Notes: generated by a model not told the origin, from the letters alone. A DNA stretch of 54,658 nucleotides from Streptomyces jumonjinensis (GCF_009600885.1 NZ_VCLA01000066.1:16006-70663); one strand, 5' to 3'; positions 25,156 to 35,423 are shown, counted from the stretch's first letter. Made by a program: numbers and translations.

Positions 25156-25426
25156 GCCGCCGCCTCCCGGGAGGGGGCGGCGCGGGTACTACCGGACGAT
25201 CCGTCCATTGCCGGAGGGAGTCACTCCTCGGGTCGCAGGAGTCCCGTGGGAGCCGTCCGTGTCCCGCCGGGGGGCGGGGACGGGGCGTGGATACGGGACG
25301 GGGCGCGCTCGGCGCCGCCGTCCCCAGAGTAGTCACGCGGACCCCGCACCGGGCAGGGGAAGCGCCGCGTCGGAGCATCCGCTTCCGCCGCCCGGCACCG
25401 GAACCGGAGCCGAGCGGCGACCGGCT

Positions 25427-25876
25427 CTACGGCTCGTCGCCCGCGCGGGCTTCGGCCAGCGCCCGCAGCGCGCGGGCGTCGCCGATCGCCTGTTCCCGGG
25501 CGATCCCGGGCTGGATGCCGAGGACGGGAAGGCTGGTGCCGTCGCTCAGATCGAGGAAGACCCAGGGGTCGCCGGTACGGAGATTGACCCGCAGGATCTC
25601 CGCCCATTCGAGGCGGCGCACCCGGGTGAGGTTGACGACGGTGACACCGCTGTCGTCGGCGACCACCTTGGGCCGGGCGAGCAGGGCGAGCACCCCGGCG
25701 AAGAGGAAGGCGGTGAAGACGAAGCTGATCCGCTCGCCCGGGTTGAGCCGTTCCAGTGTGAGCCCGGCGAAGGTGATCACGGAGAACATCACCGCGCCCG
25801 CGGCCAGCAGGACGACACGGGTGCGGGTGGGCCGGAAGGTGACCGGGAGAGCGGGGGTCCGGGTGGAGGTGGACAT
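25427..25876 (-). CDS. PH-domain membrane protein
   Basis: A 149-residue protein. Two hydrophobic helices (about residues 20-40, 'VVLLAAGAVMFSVITFAGL', and 52-67, 'FVFTAFLFAGVLALLA') are followed by a bacterial PH-like domain (about 70-140). That domain contains 'DDSGVTVVNLTRVRRLEWAE' and 'GDPWVFLDLSDGTSLPVLGI'. Its biochemical role is unknown. It starts 15 bases after the hisG stop and is very likely the last gene of the rib-his operon, an association common in Streptomyces. Nothing in the sequence suggests a link to histidine or flavin chemistry. Confidence 0.85.
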   Translation of the reverse strand: MSTSTRTPALPVTFRPTRTRVVLLAAGAVMFSVITFAGLTLERLNPGERISFVFTAFLFAGVLALLARPKVVADDSGVTVVNLTRVRRLEWAEILRVNLRTGDPWVFLDLSDGTSLPVLGIQPGIAREQAIGDARALRALAEARAGDEP

Positions 25877-25890
25877 GGTCTCGTGGTTCC

Positions 25891-26739
25891 TCAGAGCCGG
25901 CAGGCGTGGATGGCGGTGGTCAGGATGGCCCGCGCGCCCAGCTCGTACAGATCGTCCATGATCCGCTGAGCCTCCTTGGCGGCGACCATGGAGCGCACGG
26001 CGACCCAGCCCTCGTGGTGCAGCGGGGAGATCGTCGGCGATTCCAGTCCGGGGGTGAGGGCGACGGCCTGTTCGAGGTGCTCCACTCGGCAGTCGTAATC
26101 CATCATCACGTAGGAGCGGGCGACCAGAACGCCCTGGAGACGGCGGAGGAACTGCTGCACCTTGGGGTCGTCGGCGTCGGCTCCGGTGCGGCGGACGACC
26201 ACGGCCTCGGAGGTCATGATGGGCTCGCCGATGACTTCGAGTCCCGCGTTCCGCAGGGAAGTGCCGGTCTCGACGACGTCCGCGATGACCTGGGCGACGC
26301 CGAGCTCGATCGCGGTCTCCACCGCGCCGTCGAGGTGGACCACGGAGGCGTCGATGCCGTGGTCGGCGAGGTGCTTGGCGACGATTCCCTCGTAGGAGGT
26401 GGCGACCGTCATGCCGCCGAAGTCGCCGACGCCGTTAGCGGTGCCCGGCCTGGTGGCGTAGCGGAAGGTGGAGCGGGCGAAGCCGAGCTGGAGGATCTCC
26501 TCGGCGCTGGCTCCGGAGTCGAGCAGCAGATCGCGGCCGGTGATGCCGATGTCCAGCCGCCCGGAGCTGACGTAGATCGCGATGTCGCGGGGGCGGAGGT
26601 AGAAGAACTCGACCTCGTTCTCCGGGTCGACCAGGACCAGTTCCTTGGATTCCTTGCGCTGCTGGTAGCCGGCCTCATGGAGCATCGCCGACGCAGGCCC
26701 GGACAGTGAACCCTTGTTGGGAACGGCGATGCGCAGCAT
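25891..26739 (-). CDS. hisG: ATP phosphoribosyltransferase
   Basis: A 282-residue long-form HisG, which catalyses the first step of histidine synthesis (ATP + PRPP to phosphoribosyl-ATP). 'LRIAVPNKGSLSGPA' opens the catalytic domain. The PRPP loop region is 'VADVVETGTSLRNAGL', and the C-terminal about 75 residues form the ACT-like histidine-feedback domain ('LTPGLESPTISPLHHEGWVA'). The ATG at 26739 has GGAAG eight bases upstream. hisE lies 47 bases upstream on the same strand; these two are separated from the other his genes, as usual in actinobacteria. Confidence 0.97.
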   Translation of the reverse strand: MLRIAVPNKGSLSGPASAMLHEAGYQQRKESKELVLVDPENEVEFFYLRPRDIAIYVSSGRLDIGITGRDLLLDSGASAEEILQLGFARSTFRYATRPGTANGVGDFGGMTVATSYEGIVAKHLADHGIDASVVHLDGAVETAIELGVAQVIADVVETGTSLRNAGLEVIGEPIMTSEAVVVRRTGADADDPKVQQFLRRLQGVLVARSYVMMDYDCRVEHLEQAVALTPGLESPTISPLHHEGWVAVRSMVAAKEAQRIMDDLYELGARAILTTAIHACRL

Positions 26740-26786
26740 GAGGTCGGCTTCCTTACGCGGTGGGTGGAACGGAACGGGGGGGTGGA

Positions 26787-27059
26787 TCAGAGGTGGGCGT
26801 ACACGTCGTCCAGGGAGATATCGCGCGCGATCATCATCACCTGGACGTGATACAGCAGCTGCGAGATCTCCTCGGCGGCTGCTTCCTTGCCCTCGTGCTC
26901 GGCGGCCATCCATACCTCGGCGGCCTCCTCGACGACCTTCTTGCCGATGGCATGGACGCCCTTGTCGACCAGCTCGGCGGTGCGTGAGGTGGCGGGGTCG
27001 CCGTTCTTCGCCTTGTGCTGAAGCTCGGCGAAGAGCTCTTCGAAGGTTTTGTTCGCCAT
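26787..27059 (-). CDS. hisE: Phosphoribosyl-ATP pyrophosphatase
   Basis: A 90-residue all-alpha NTP-pyrophosphohydrolase (MazG-like fold) for the second step of histidine synthesis. It has the metal-binding ExxE/ExxD pattern in '[20 protein letters not shown]' and '[19 protein letters not shown]'. The length matches stand-alone HisE rather than the HisIE fusion. It lies between ribH (33 bases upstream) and hisG (47 bases downstream), so it should be read from the riboswitch-controlled operon unless an internal promoter exists. Confidence 0.97.
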   Translation of the reverse strand: MANKTFEELFAELQHKAKNGDPATSRTAELVDKGVHAIGKKVVEEAAEVWMAAEHEGKEAAAEEISQLLYHVQVMMIARDISLDDVYAHL

Positions 27060-27092
27060 GATGGTCCCAGGGTAAGGGGTCGGGTGGTCCGG

Positions 27093-27578
27093 TCAGCGCC
27101 AGGGTTCGCTGACCGAGCGGAGGGTGGCGGCGGTGGCGACGGCCGCGGTGACCGCCTCATGCCCCTTGTCCTCGCGCGATCCGTCGATGCCCGCCCGGTC
27201 CAGCGCCTGTTCCTCGGTGTCACAGGTCAGTACGCCGAAACCGATGGGGACTCCGGTGTCCACGGAGACCTGGGTGAGGCCCAGGGTGACGCCCTGGCAG
27301 ACGTATTCGAAATGCGGGGTGCCGCCGCGGATGACCACACCGAGCGCGACGATCGCGTCGTAGCCGCGTCCGGCGAGCACCTTGGCGACCACCGGCAGCT
27401 CGAAGCTGCCGGGGACCCGCAGCAGCGTGGGCTCGTCGATGCCCAGCTCGCGCAGGGCGCGCAGGGCGCCGTCGACGAGTCCGTCCATGATCTTCTCGTG
27501 CCACTGGGCCGCGATGACGGCGACCCGGAGGTCACCACAGTTGCGTACGGACAGTTCGGGTGCGCCGTTGCCGCTCAC
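27093..27578 (-). CDS. ribH: 6,7-dimethyl-8-ribityllumazine synthase
   Basis: A 161-residue lumazine synthase, which condenses 5-amino-6-ribitylaminouracil with dihydroxybutanone phosphate. It has the characteristic '[14 protein letters not shown]' and '[19 protein letters not shown]', with catalytic His in PHFEYV and '[16 protein letters not shown]'. GTG at 27578 ([11 protein letters not shown]) follows GAGGAG by four bases, so the longer frame to 27719 is rejected. It lies 40 bases downstream of ribBA and 33 bases upstream of hisE. Confidence 0.97.
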   Translation of the reverse strand: MSGNGAPELSVRNCGDLRVAVIAAQWHEKIMDGLVDGALRALRELGIDEPTLLRVPGSFELPVVAKVLAGRGYDAIVALGVVIRGGTPHFEYVCQGVTLGLTQVSVDTGVPIGFGVLTCDTEEQALDRAGIDGSREDKGHEAVTAAVATAATLRSVSEPWR

Positions 27579-27618
27579 GCTTCTCCTCAGGGGGGTGTTC
27601 GTCGGTGGGTACGGAAGG

Positions 27619-28934
<1,316 letters not shown>

Positions 28935-28938
<4 letters not shown>

Positions 28939-29579
28939 GCCGGGGCTCCTTTCAGAACCGGGGTACGGGTGCGGAGCCACCAGTCGCGCAGCCCCCACAG
29001 AACGAGTGCGAAGTAGATCACGTAGACCAGGCCGGAGAAGGCGAGCCCGCTGTTGAAGGCCAGGGGCACGCCCACGATGTCGACGAGCAGCCAGGCGAAC
29101 CAGAATTCGACCAGGCCACGGGCCTGGGCGACCATGGCGACCAGGGTGCCGACGAAGATATAGGCGTCGGCCCACGGGCTCCAGGACAGGGACGGATAGA
29201 GGGTGAAGAGGCCGCCGACGGCGAGGGTCCCGGCGATCGCGCCGCCGGTGAGCAGGGCGCGCTCCCGCCAGGTGGCGAAGCGGACGGCGATGGAGCCGTC
29301 CCGGGCCCGCTGCCGGCCCAGGGTCCACTGGCGCCAGCCCCAGAGGGCGACGCCGGCGACGAGGAGCTGTTTGCCGACCCCGCCGCTCAGTTCGGCGGAC
29401 GCGTAGGCCGCCACGAGCACCAGGCCGGAGACGAGCTGCGCGGGCCAGGTCCAGATCGAGCGCCGCCAGCCGAGCGCCAGGGCGAGCAGACCGATGACGT
29501 TGCCGACCATGTCGGACCATTTGATGTCCTGGCCGAAGGCCGTGAAGGCGACGGAGTTCAGGGTGGACAGGGCGCTCAT
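28935..29579 (-). CDS. ribM: PnuC-family transporter, probable riboflavin permease RibM/PnuX
   Basis: A 214-residue membrane protein of the PnuC family with about seven helices; '[20 protein letters not shown]' and '[20 protein letters not shown]' are typical, with '[18 protein letters not shown]' carrying the substrate-site WxxxD. PnuC proteins carry nicotinamide riboside, thiamin or riboflavin. Placement inside a riboswitch-controlled rib operon, with four-base overlaps to ribE and ribBA on each side, points to the riboflavin-specific RibM/PnuX group characterised in Corynebacterium and Streptomyces davawensis. Specificity is inferred from context, not from residues. Confidence 0.87.
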
Positions 29580-30184
29580 GGCGTCGCCTCCGGGGCGCGG
29601 TCCCCGAGCAGCCGCTCGACGTACTTGGCGATGATGTCGACCTCGAGGTTGACGAGGTCGCCGCTCTCCTTGAGCCCGAGGGTGGTCAGGGCGAGCGTGG
29701 TGGGGATGAGGCTGACGGTGAAGTGGTCCGGGCCCGCGTCCACGACGGTGAGGCTGACGCCGTCGACCGTGATGGAGCCCTTCTCCACGACATAGCGGGA
29801 GAGCCCGGCGGGGAGGGAGATCCTGACGATCTCCCAGTGCTCCGACGGGGTGCGCTCGGCGATGGCTCCGGTGCCGTCGACATGGCCCTGGACGATATGG
29901 CCGCCGAGCCGGTCGCCGACCGCGGTGGGCCGCTCCAGATTGACCCGGGAGCCGGTGGTGAGGGAGCCGAGGCTGGAGCGCTTGAGGGTCTCGGCCATCA
30001 CATCGGCGGTGAACTCGCCGTCGCCGGTCTCGACCACGGTGAGGCAGACGCCGTTGACGGCGATGGAGTCGCCGTGCCGCGCGCCTTCGGTGACCAGGGG
30101 ACCGCGCAGCCGGAAGCGTGAGGAGTCGCCGAGGTTCTCGACGGCGGTGACCTCACCCAGTTCTTCGACGATTCCGGTGAACAC
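29576..30184 (-). CDS. ribE: Riboflavin synthase alpha chain
   Basis: A 202-residue enzyme dismutating two lumazines to riboflavin. It consists of two tandem lumazine-binding barrels: the first starts [17 protein letters not shown] and the second runs from '[15 protein letters not shown]'. '[12 protein letters not shown]' and '[12 protein letters not shown]' are the paired motifs of the two domains. GTG at 30184 directly abuts the ribD stop, and the 3' end overlaps ribM by four bases. It is not a lumazine-binding decoy such as LumP, since both domains keep the synthase residues. Confidence 0.96.
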   Translation of the reverse strand: MFTGIVEELGEVTAVENLGDSSRFRLRGPLVTEGARHGDSIAVNGVCLTVVETGDGEFTADVMAETLKRSSLGSLTTGSRVNLERPTAVGDRLGGHIVQGHVDGTGAIAERTPSEHWEIVRISLPAGLSRYVVEKGSITVDGVSLTVVDAGPDHFTVSLIPTTLALTTLGLKESGDLVNLEVDIIAKYVERLLGDRAPEATP

Positions 30185-31276
30185 TCAGCGCTCCTTGGGT
30201 GCGATGGCGGGGACGGCGGTGATGCGCAGATCGGGGCCGAGCCGTACGGCGTCGGTCATATCGAGCCGCAACGCCTCGGTGATGGTCGTGATTCCGCCAC
30301 CGGCGAGGGCGGCGGGGCCCGCGCCGAGCAGGGCGGGGGCGAGATAGCCGACGACCTTGTCGACGGCCCCGGCCGCGACGAAGGCTCCGGCGAGGGTGGG
30401 TCCGCCTTCGAGGAGCACGGAGCGGACGCCCCGCCCGTACAACACGTCCAGCAGGGCGGGGACGGCGATGCCGCCCTCGGCCGCCGGGAGTCTGACGACG
30501 TCGACGCCGGGCAGATGGCGGATGTCGGCGCGCTCCCCGACGGCGATGAGGGTGGGCGCGGCGCCGTCCAGCACCCGGGCCGCCGGCGTGAGCGTGGCGT
30601 GGGTGTCGAGGACGACCCGCAGGGGCTGTACGGCGTGGTCGACGCCCCGGACGGCGAGCTGCGGGTCGTCGGCCCGGAGGGTTCCGGAGCCGACGACGAC
30701 GGCGTCGGCCTCGGCGCGCAGCCGGTGGACGTCGGCCCGGGACTCGGGGGAGGTGATCCAGCGGCTGGTGCCGTCGCCCGCGGCGATCCGGCCGTCGAGG
30801 GTCGCGGCGTACTTCCACAGGACATGGGGGCGGCCGAGGCGTACGGCGGTGAGCCAGGCGGTGTTTCCGGCCGCCGCCTCTTCGGCGAGCAGGCCGGACT
30901 CGACCTGGAGACCGGCGGCGCGCAGGGTGCGGGCGCCTCCGGCGGCCTGGCGGTCGGGGTCGCCGACGGCGTAGACGACGCGGCTGATCCCGGCGTCGAT
31001 GAGCGCCTGGGCGCAGGGGCCGGTGCGGCCGGTGTGGTCGCAGGGTTCGAGGGTGACGTACGCGGTGCCGCCGCGGGCGCGGTCGCCCGCGGCGCGCAGG
31101 GCGTGCACCTCGGCATGGGGCCCGCCCGCACGCTGGTGATAGCCGGTGCCCGCGGTCCGGCCGGAGGCGTCGGTGATGACGCATCCCACGACCGGGTTGG
31201 GGCTGGTGGCGCCGAGGCCGCGGGCGGCGAGCTCGATGGCTCGGCGCATGGCGGCGGTGTCGGCTGCGGTGACCAC
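30185..31276 (-). CDS. ribD: Bifunctional deaminase-reductase RibD
   Basis: A 363-residue bifunctional enzyme. The N-terminal deaminase has the zinc motifs HAEVHAL and 'PCDHTGRTGPC'. The C-terminal reductase (about residues 150-355) has 'KYAATLDGRIAAGDGTSRWI', 'VVVGSGTLRADDPQLAVR' and 'VLLEGGPTLAGAFV'. The GTG at 31276 is chosen because AGGAGG sits five bases upstream; an upstream in-frame ATG at 31294 lacks a ribosome site and would swallow it. It is the first gene of the rib operon, 168 bases downstream of the FMN riboswitch aptamer. Confidence 0.95.
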   Translation of the reverse strand: MVTAADTAAMRRAIELAARGLGATSPNPVVGCVITDASGRTAGTGYHQRAGGPHAEVHALRAAGDRARGGTAYVTLEPCDHTGRTGPCAQALIDAGISRVVYAVGDPDRQAAGGARTLRAAGLQVESGLLAEEAAAGNTAWLTAVRLGRPHVLWKYAATLDGRIAAGDGTSRWITSPESRADVHRLRAEADAVVVGSGTLRADDPQLAVRGVDHAVQPLRVVLDTHATLTPAARVLDGAAPTLIAVGERADIRHLPGVDVVRLPAAEGGIAVPALLDVLYGRGVRSVLLEGGPTLAGAFVAAGAVDKVVGYLAPALLGAGPAALAGGGITTITEALRLDMTDAVRLGPDLRITAVPAIAPKER

Positions 31277-31443
31277 CGGGTCCTCCTGCCTCATAGGGCA
31301 CGGACTCCGGGGCCTGTCGATGACGACAGAGAAAGCGGACGCCTGATGCACAGCCGCGCCGGGCCGAGAGAGCCGCCGATCGCCGCCGCTGAGGGGCGAT
31401 CAGCCGCGGTCTACGGCCGGCGTGCCGGAAAAGGCCGCCCGCC

Positions 31444-31570
31444 GCGCACTGCCTCCCATCCGGACTTTAACCGTCGGTCCAGGAATTTCACCTGGTCAAC
31501 CGGCCGCTGGCTGCGGACGGGTCGCGGACTGTAACCGCCGGTTCGGAATTTCACCGACCCCGGAGTGCGC
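31444..31570 (-). ncRNA. FMN riboswitch (RFN element)
   Basis: Read on the minus strand, the conserved RFN core is complete. It contains GGGGTCGGTGAAATTCCGAA and GGCGGTTACAGTCC near the 5' side. It then has CCAGGTGAAATTCCTGGACC and GACGGTTAAAGTCC, and finally GGATGGGAGGCAGTGCGC. The closing helix P1 pairs GCGCACT near 31570 with AGTGCGC at 31444-31450. It senses FMN and should reduce expression of ribD and the downstream operon, probably by termination or by masking the ribosome site in the 31277-31443 stretch. Confidence 0.95.
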
Positions 31571-31687
31571 TGCTGCTGATACAGGGCAAGTCTGCCATGC
31601 GCAGCTGTCCGCCAAACGGGTGACTCCATGTGGCCTGACTCACAGCTGACCTGGAATGGATCATCAGCTTGGCTTGATTTTGACCTA

Positions 31688-31717
31688 TTGACCCCTCTGG
31701 TCTAGTCCTTTTACGCT
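31688..31717 (+). promoter_or_regulatory. Promoter with a DasR-like site in its spacer
   Basis: TTGACC (31688-31693) and TACGCT (31712-31717) are 18 bases apart on the plus strand. TCTGGTCTAGTCCTTT at 31696-31711 fills the spacer. It matches 12 of 16 positions of the DasR consensus and closely resembles the TGGTCYAGACC-type repeats of Streptomyces chitinase promoters. The first downstream gene is the NmrA-like gene at 31872. Confidence 0.5.
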
Positions 31718-31871
31718 CTGCGGACCTCCGCACGCGCGCGGGGTACGGATGCCCGGCGGCGGAGTCCCGGCCCTTGTCGTCGCCGGGCATTCCCGCGCCG
31801 GTCCCGCCGAGGCGCGGACCGGGCGGGCATCCGACGCGCCGGGCGCCCGGGCCTCTGCCTACGCTGGCGCC

Positions 31872-32678
31872 ATGACCTCAATCCTGGTGACGGGCGGTAC
31901 GGGGACGCTGGGCCGGCTGGTGTGCGAGCGGCTGCGACAAGGCGGGCACGAGGTACGGGTGCTCAGCCGTCACTCCTCCCCCTACATCGTCGATCTGCGC
32001 GAGGGCACGGGCCTGGACGCGGCGGTCGACGGGGTGCACACGATCGTCCACTGCGCGTCGACTCCGCGCGGCGGCGACGTCGAGGCGGCCGGGCATCTGC
32101 TCACGGCGGCGCGCGAGGCCGGGGTGTCGCATCTGGTCTATATCTCGATCGTCGGGGTCGACCGGGTGCCGCTGGGCTATTACCGGATGAAACGCGAGGT
32201 CGAGCGGATGATCGAGCGGGCGGGCCCGGGGACGGGAGCCGGGACTGGAGCTGGGGCCGGGACAGGGGCCGGGACAGGGACAGGGGACGGGATCGGCTGG
32301 ACGGTGCTGCGGACGACGCAGTTCCATGAGCTGGTGCTGCGGCTGCTGTCGAGCGCGGCGAGGCTCCCCGTACTGCCGGTGCCGTCCGGGGTGAGCGTCC
32401 AGCCCATCGCGGCGGCCGAGGCGGCTGACCGGCTGGCGGAACTGGCGCTGGGCCCGCCCGCGGGGCGGGTCCCGGACCTGGGCGGCCCGCAGATCCGGCC
32501 ACTGTCGTATTTCGCCCGCCACTGGCTGACCACGACGGGCCGCCGCCGCGCGGTGCTCCCGGTACGGCTTCCCGGCGAGGCGTACGCCGGCTTCCGCGCG
32601 GGCGGCCATCTGGCCCCGGACCGGGCGGTGGGGAGAGTGACGTTCGAGGAGTTCCTGCGGGAGCCCGTCGGCGGATGA
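31872..32678 (+). CDS. NmrA-like NAD(P)-binding protein
   Basis: A 268-residue atypical SDR of the NmrA/TMR type. It opens with 'MTSILVTGGTGTLGRLVCER' (GGTGTLG nucleotide motif), then 'HTIVHCASTPRGGDV', 'LVYISIVGVDRVPLGYYRMK' and the C-terminal 'GWTVLRTTQFHELVL'. Such proteins bind NAD(P) as redox sensors or reductases. Between 'VERMIERA' and 'GWTVLRT' there is a Gly/Thr/Ala insert of about 24 residues (PGTGAGTGAG...), encoded by GGGACAGG-type hexamer repeats at 32222-32295 and absent from the usual fold, so it is probably slippage-derived. No ribosome site is visible; TACGCT ends six bases before the ATG, suggesting a leaderless mRNA, with a further promoter at 31688. Confidence 0.85.
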   Translation: MTSILVTGGTGTLGRLVCERLRQGGHEVRVLSRHSSPYIVDLREGTGLDAAVDGVHTIVHCASTPRGGDVEAAGHLLTAAREAGVSHLVYISIVGVDRVPLGYYRMKREVERMIERAGPGTGAGTGAGAGTGAGTGTGDGIGWTVLRTTQFHELVLRLLSSAARLPVLPVPSGVSVQPIAAAEAADRLAELALGPPAGRVPDLGGPQIRPLSYFARHWLTTTGRRRAVLPVRLPGEAYAGFRAGGHLAPDRAVGRVTFEEFLREPVGG

Positions 32679-32725
32679 GGGGCCGGGGACCCGACGGGGA
32701 CGGTCGCCCCCGGACTCCGGCTCCC

Positions 32726-32910
32726 CCGGGCACGGGACCCGGCGGGGACGGTCACCCCCAGGCACAGGCCCCCCCGGGCACAGGACCCGGCGGGGACGGT
32801 CACCCCCAGGCACAGGCCCCCCGGGCACAGGACCCGGCAGGGACGGTCACCCCGGGCACGGGACCCAGCGCAGACGGCCAGCCCCCGGGCACAGGACCCA
32901 CCGGAGGAAG
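32726..32910. repeat. About 48-bp tandem repeat, roughly three copies
   Basis: Units containing GGGCACAGGACCCGGC, GGGGACGGTCACCCC and CAGGCACAGGCCCC repeat with period 47-48 (GGACGGT at 32746, 32794 and 32841), then decay toward 32910. The array fills the space between the convergent NmrA-like and ROK genes. I see no gene in 32679-32927. Confidence 0.85.
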
Positions 32911-32927
32911 CCGCCCCCGGCCCCGGC

Positions 32928-34097
32928 TCATGCGCCCTGGGTGAAGACGTCCTCCTGAGCGCGGTCGCGGACCGTCAGCAGGGCCCCCTGGAGCACGGCC
33001 GCCCCGCCGAGTTCGCCCGCCCGGACCTGCGTCGGCAGCGGGGTGAGCTCGGCCAGCCGGTCCTGGACCCTGGACGCGAGCTCCGCGCCGCCCGCCAGCC
33101 CCACCTCCCCGCCGAGGACCACACACCCCGGGTCCAGGATGGACACCACCGCCGCCACCCCCAGTGAGAGGCGGTGGGCCAGCACATCGAGGAAGGCGTC
33201 CTGCCCGGAGGCGACCGCCTCCGCCACGAGCCCCGCCGCTCCGGGCCCGGCCGACTCGGGCGCCTTCAGCCCGTGCTCCTGCGCGAGTTCGCAGATGGCC
33301 GCCGAGCCGGTCAGGGAGTGGAAGCCGCCCCCGCAGTCGGACGCGGACGGCAGTCCCTTGGTGCCCGGCACCGGCAGAAAGCCGATCTCGCCCGCGCCGC
33401 CGGACGCCCCTCTGCGCAGCCGGCCGTCGAGGAAGAGCGCCGCGCCGACGCCATGGCCGAGCCAGAGGAAGACGAAGGTGTCCCGGTCGCGCGCCGCCCC
33501 GGCCCGCTGCTCCGCGAGCGCGGCGAGATTGGTCTCGTTCTCCAGGACGACCCGCGCGGGCAGCCGCTCCTGGAGCGCGGCGACCAGTCTGCGGTGCCAG
33601 GCCGGCAGCCCGGAGGAGTCCCTGAGCTCGCCGTTGTCCGGGTCGATCAGACCCGGCACGCCGACGCCGACGCTGTGCAGCCTGGCCGCGCCCGCGTCGC
33701 GCGCGGTCTGCTCCAGCAGGGCCGCCACCTGTTCCACGGCGGGCTCGGTGCCGGTGTCCGTGCCGATGGGCAGCGACGCCTCGGCGAGGGTGGCGCCGAG
33801 CAGATCGGCGACGACCAGCGAGACGCCCTGGGTGCGGACGTCGAGGGCCGCGAGATGGGCGCGGTCCGCGACGATCCCGTACACCCGGGCATTGGGGCCG
33901 CGCCGCCGGGCGCCCGCCTCTCCGACGATCCGGATCAGCCCCGACTCCTGGAGCCGTTCCACCAGATCGGCGACGGTGGGCCGGGAGAGGCCGGTCATGG
34001 CCTTCAGCTGCGCGGCCGTCAACGGGCCCTCGCTCTGGAGCAGTCGGAGAGCGAGCCGGTCGTTGATGACCCGGGCGGTGCTCGGGGATGCGGGCAT
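32928..34097 (-). CDS. ROK family transcriptional regulator
   Basis: A 389-residue repressor. An N-terminal MarR-like winged helix (about residues 10-70, 'LTAAQLKAMTGLSRPTVADL') precedes a ROK sugar-kinase-like domain. The latter has 'SVGVGVPGLIDPDNGEL', 'VVLENETNLAALAEQ' and 'FLWLGHGVGAALFLDGRL'. The zinc-type motif is partial: 'GEIGFLPVPG' is followed by a single 'DCGGGFHSL' rather than the CxCGxxGC of many kinases. The DNA-binding domain marks it as a regulator, with a sugar or derivative as probable ligand. ATG 34097 follows AAAGGA. It is divergent from an MFS permease around a perfect 10-bp-arm operator, so it almost certainly regulates itself and that permease. Confidence 0.93.
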   Translation of the reverse strand: MPASPSTARVINDRLALRLLQSEGPLTAAQLKAMTGLSRPTVADLVERLQESGLIRIVGEAGARRRGPNARVYGIVADRAHLAALDVRTQGVSLVVADLLGATLAEASLPIGTDTGTEPAVEQVAALLEQTARDAGAARLHSVGVGVPGLIDPDNGELRDSSGLPAWHRRLVAALQERLPARVVLENETNLAALAEQRAGAARDRDTFVFLWLGHGVGAALFLDGRLRRGASGGAGEIGFLPVPGTKGLPSASDCGGGFHSLTGSAAICELAQEHGLKAPESAGPGAAGLVAEAVASGQDAFLDVLAHRLSLGVAAVVSILDPGCVVLGGEVGLAGGAELASRVQDRLAELTPLPTQVRAGELGGAAVLQGALLTVRDRAQEDVFTQGA

Positions 34098-34134
34098 ATC
34101 CGAATCCTTTCAGAGACCCCCCGATATGACCATT

Positions 34135-34161
34135 AACTATCAGGCAGGGTTCCTGATAGTT
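34135..34161. promoter_or_regulatory. Operator between the ROK regulator and MFS genes
   Basis: The perfect inverted repeat AACTATCAGG (34135-34144) / CCTGATAGTT (34152-34161) has a 7-base spacer. It lies 38 bases from the ROK start and 33 bases from the MFS start, so one dimer could repress both directions. It is the most AT-rich palindrome in this part of the window. Confidence 0.85.
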
Positions 34162-34193
34162 TACTTCCACCGACGACAGGGAGGGACACCGCC

Positions 34194-35423
34194 ATGGCGG
34201 ACGACGCGGCCTTCGGCCCACAACGATTGAAACGAGCCAGGTTCGCCGTAGCCGCGGCGTTCCTGGTGCACGGCTCGGTGACCGGCAGCTTCGCCACCCG
34301 CATCCCCTGGATCCAGGACCACGCGGGGGTCAGCGCCGGACAGCTCGGGCTCGCGCTCGCCTTCCCCGCGATCGGCGCTTCGCTGGCGATGCCGCTGGCC
34401 GGGCGGGTCAGCCATCGCTTCGGCGCGCGCACCGCCCTGCGCTGGCTGCTCGCGCTCTGGACCCTGTCGCTGATCCTGCCCTCGCTCGCGCCGAATCCGG
34501 TGACGCTCTGCTTCGCGCTCTTCGTGTACGGGGCGGCGTCGGGAATGTCCGATGTGGCGATGAACGCGCTCGGGGTCGAGACGGAGAACCGGCTCGGCCG
34601 CTCGATCATGTCGAGCCTGCACGGCATGTGGAGCGTGGGCGCGCTGCTCGGCTCGGCGGGCGGGACCCTCGCCGCGCATCTGGGGACCGACGCCCGGCTG
34701 CACCACGCGCTCGCGGCCGTCGCCCTCACCGTGCTGGGGCTGATCGCCTGTCAGGGCGTACTGGATCTGCGCAGCACTCCGGACGAGGAGCCGCCGCCGC
34801 GCTTCGCGGTGCCTCCCAAGGCCGCGGTGATCATCGGCGCGATCGGCTTCTGCGCGGTGTTCGCGGAGGGCGCGAGCCTGGACTGGTCGGCGGTCTACCT
34901 CCGGGACGAGCTGGGCACTTCGGCGGGGCTCGCGGCGGCGTCCACCACGGCCTTCGCGCTGACGATGGCGCTGGCCCGGCTGGTGGGCGACCGGGTCGTG
35001 GACCGTTTCGGCGCGGTGCGCACGGTCCGCTGCGGCGGGGTGCTGGCGACGGCGGGCGGTCTGCTGGTGGTCATCGCGCCGACTCCGGCGCTGGCGATGA
35101 CCGGGTTCGGGTTCATCGGGCTGGGGGTGGCGGTGGTGGTGCCGGTCGCCTTCGCGGCGGCGGCGCGCAGCGGCCCGCGCCCGGCGCAGGCCATCGCGGG
35201 CGTCGCGACCATCACCTACACCTCGGGGCTGATCGCGCCGTCGGCGATCGGCGGGGTGGCCGACGCGACGAGCCTGGTGGTGTCCTTCGGTCTGGTGACG
35301 GCGCTCGCTTTCGGCCTGATCCTGGGCGCGGGGGTGCTCCGCTCGGCCCGGACCGAGGGCGTGTCGCCCGATGCGGCCACGGCGGCCCCGAAGGGACACG
35401 CCGTCCCCGGGCCGAAGGTCTGA
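34194..35423 (+). CDS. MFS transporter
   Basis: A 409-residue major facilitator with 12 predicted helices in two six-helix halves. The first has 'VHGSVTGSFATRIPWIQDHA', 'LAGRVSHRFGART' as the loop 2-3 motif, and 'FALFVYGAASGMSDVAMNAL', resembling fucose permease-like or YbjJ-type transporters. The second half starts at about residue 205 ('AAVIIGAIGFCAVFAEGASL') and has 'LARLVGDRVVDRFGAVRTV'. ATG 34194 follows GGGAGG. Pairing with the ROK regulator suggests a sugar, sugar acid or related metabolite as substrate or effluxed product. The 35424-35707 spacer downstream has GC-rich CCCCCGGG-type near-repeats and no gene I can support. Confidence 0.9.
   Translation: MADDAAFGPQRLKRARFAVAAAFLVHGSVTGSFATRIPWIQDHAGVSAGQLGLALAFPAIGASLAMPLAGRVSHRFGARTALRWLLALWTLSLILPSLAPNPVTLCFALFVYGAASGMSDVAMNALGVETENRLGRSIMSSLHGMWSVGALLGSAGGTLAAHLGTDARLHHALAAVALTVLGLIACQGVLDLRSTPDEEPPPRFAVPPKAAVIIGAIGFCAVFAEGASLDWSAVYLRDELGTSAGLAAASTTAFALTMALARLVGDRVVDRFGAVRTVRCGGVLATAGGLLVVIAPTPALAMTGFGFIGLGVAVVVPVAFAAAARSGPRPAQAIAGVATITYTSGLIAPSAIGGVADATSLVVSFGLVTALAFGLILGAGVLRSARTEGVSPDAATAAPKGHAVPGPKV

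Noticed and set aside
31664..31720. Riboflavin operon promoter on the minus strand
   Set aside because: The clear TTGACC/TACGCT pair here points the other way; no good minus-strand promoter could be fixed, though one must exist upstream of the riboswitch.
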